In this document: piece by piece, positions 63,133 to 64,000 of the stretch
How positions within the stretch are numbered: the first letter of the stretch is position 1
Layout: each line of letters opens with the position of its first letter
From: Anadara kagoshimensis
Lineage: Eukaryota > Mollusca > Bivalvia > Arcoida > Arcidae
Direction: 5' to 3'
NCBI GenBank assembly: GCA_021292105.1
Contig: CM037865.1
Span: forward strand, 73,114,128-73,178,127
DNA: 64,000 nt
Position numbers and translations under genes: made by a program
The notes under the pieces: model-generated
The model's database searches: none
What the model was told of the DNA's origin: nothing
Seen by the model: the letters and a program-made list of their open reading frames with translations, nothing else

Positions 63133-63172
63133 CACAATTTATTTTGTGAGGTTCTTTTTTAGAAGGTAACTT

Positions 63173-64000
63173 CTGAAAATAAAGGTTACACTATAATATA
63201 AAACAAAAGTACAGTTTTGACTTCCAACAAAAGATTAAGTTTATTGTTTAAATGCTGATTGCTCAGCAAAAGAACACTGTTGATTGTCAAGTCTTGGTCA
63301 GACCCCAGACAAGGTTGAAACAAAATCACATACCAAATTCCCATCAAAAACTGTAGAACAAGTTAAGGTCACAAACTAAATGTTAACAGATTGACAGACA
63401 GACTGGCAGCATGACAACATAATATTAATACATTCTGGTTTTTTTCAAAAACATGATTGTAATAACTTTACCGAATTTCCATTATGAGAACAATTTTGGG
63501 AATATCCACTTTAAAAGTGAAAGTAGACAGTCTATGTTATCAGTTGTTAGCAAATATTATGCTCTACATAGTTACCTGTAAAATTGTAAAGATTTTAATA
63601 CATGCACACATATAAAGGTATAGCCAAGTAAAATTGTAAAGATTTCCATACATGCATACATATACATTGTATAAAGATATAGCCAGGTAAAATCAATAAG
63701 TATGTACATTTATCACACTTACTGTAGATATATTACACACTACAATCATAATGACATTTTCAGAAAATTTAAAAGAAATCAAAAGTGAAAGTACAAGTAT
63801 TTTGCCCTAAATGTTCAAATTTTATCAGTTAATTATCTAGGGTTGTTATCATTAAACAAATATATTGAGATAATTATTATATTTTTCATATTTTGTTCAT
63901 AATGTAACACTACAAACAGTCCAACCTGCCTTAAAGGCCATCCCTATAAAAGGACCATCTGCTTATAACATAGCTGTCAAGGTCCTTATGGAGTCATGCG
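63173..64000. other. Region upstream of exon 1: probable 5' UTR intron
   Basis: Begins at a plausible acceptor (TTTTCAG). It contains a degenerate tRNA-SINE relic (63286-63355), a near direct repeat (GTAAAATTGTAAAGATTT at about 63581 and 63631) and, from 63916, the left end of the mariner-type family (CAGTCCAACCTG). No promoter could be placed; the transcription start may lie outside the window. Confidence 0.4.

Overview
The window looks like genomic DNA of a marine invertebrate, most likely a bivalve mollusc. It is AT-rich, has long introns with canonical GT-AG borders, and is packed with repeats of a style typical of bivalves (heads of the type ACAAGAGGCCCATGGGCCT, ends of the type GCTCACCTG / CAGGTGAGC, and many copies of TGACCTTGACCTTTGAACC). 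Nothing prokaryotic is visible. The species cannot be fixed from the sequence alone.

One protein-coding gene spans almost everything. It lies on the minus strand, and I could assemble 17 coding exons by hand between 63132 (ATG) and 2430, all joined in compatible phase. They give 1,772 complete codons plus one base. I identify it as the amino-terminal third of an RNF213 (mysterin) orthologue, the giant AAA+ E3 ubiquitin ligase. The order is: three zinc-ribbon-like Cys4 repeats, a long disordered Ser/Asn/Glu/Lys-rich linker holding a degenerate 12-residue repeat, a CBM20-like carbohydrate-binding module, then the helical N-arm/stalk. The AAA+ motor, RING and RZ finger would be encoded beyond position 1 of the window. 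Introns range from 138 bp to 19.2 kb.

The introns carry the rest of the content. From low to high coordinates: a TTAA-flanked piggyBac-type MITE copy cut by the window edge (1-1294); intron 15 with a large composite tandem-repeat element (3668-6552) into which a tRNA-derived SINE and a mariner-type MITE have inserted; intron 13 with a second mariner-type MITE; intron 12 with a 166-bp tandem array that has a higher-order three-unit duplication; intron 10 (19 kb) with a second piggyBac-type MITE, several CTCACCTG-ended tandem-repeat elements, a LINE 3' end, a miniature LTR retrotransposon (TRIM) whose LTRs contain a tRNA-like Pol III promoter, a decayed transposon coding region and a LINE split by a nested insertion; intron 9 with two more tandem-repeat elements; intron 4 (11 kb) with a 49-bp minisatellite split by a 4.7-kb TIR transposon, and two hAT elements with perfect 8-bp target duplications, one of which has its empty site nearby; and intron 2 with a 156-bp perfect foldback.

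The most noteworthy signals are the TRIM with a Pol III-type promoter inside its LTRs, the arrays of perfect AGGTCAnnnTGACCT palindromes (estrogen-response-element consensus) carried by several mobile tandem-repeat families, the nested insertion history that can be read directly from target-site duplications, and the triple zinc ribbon plus repeat-rich linker at the start of the RNF213 protein. Exon borders are hand-read GT-AG choices supported by reading frame and phase, with no transcript evidence.
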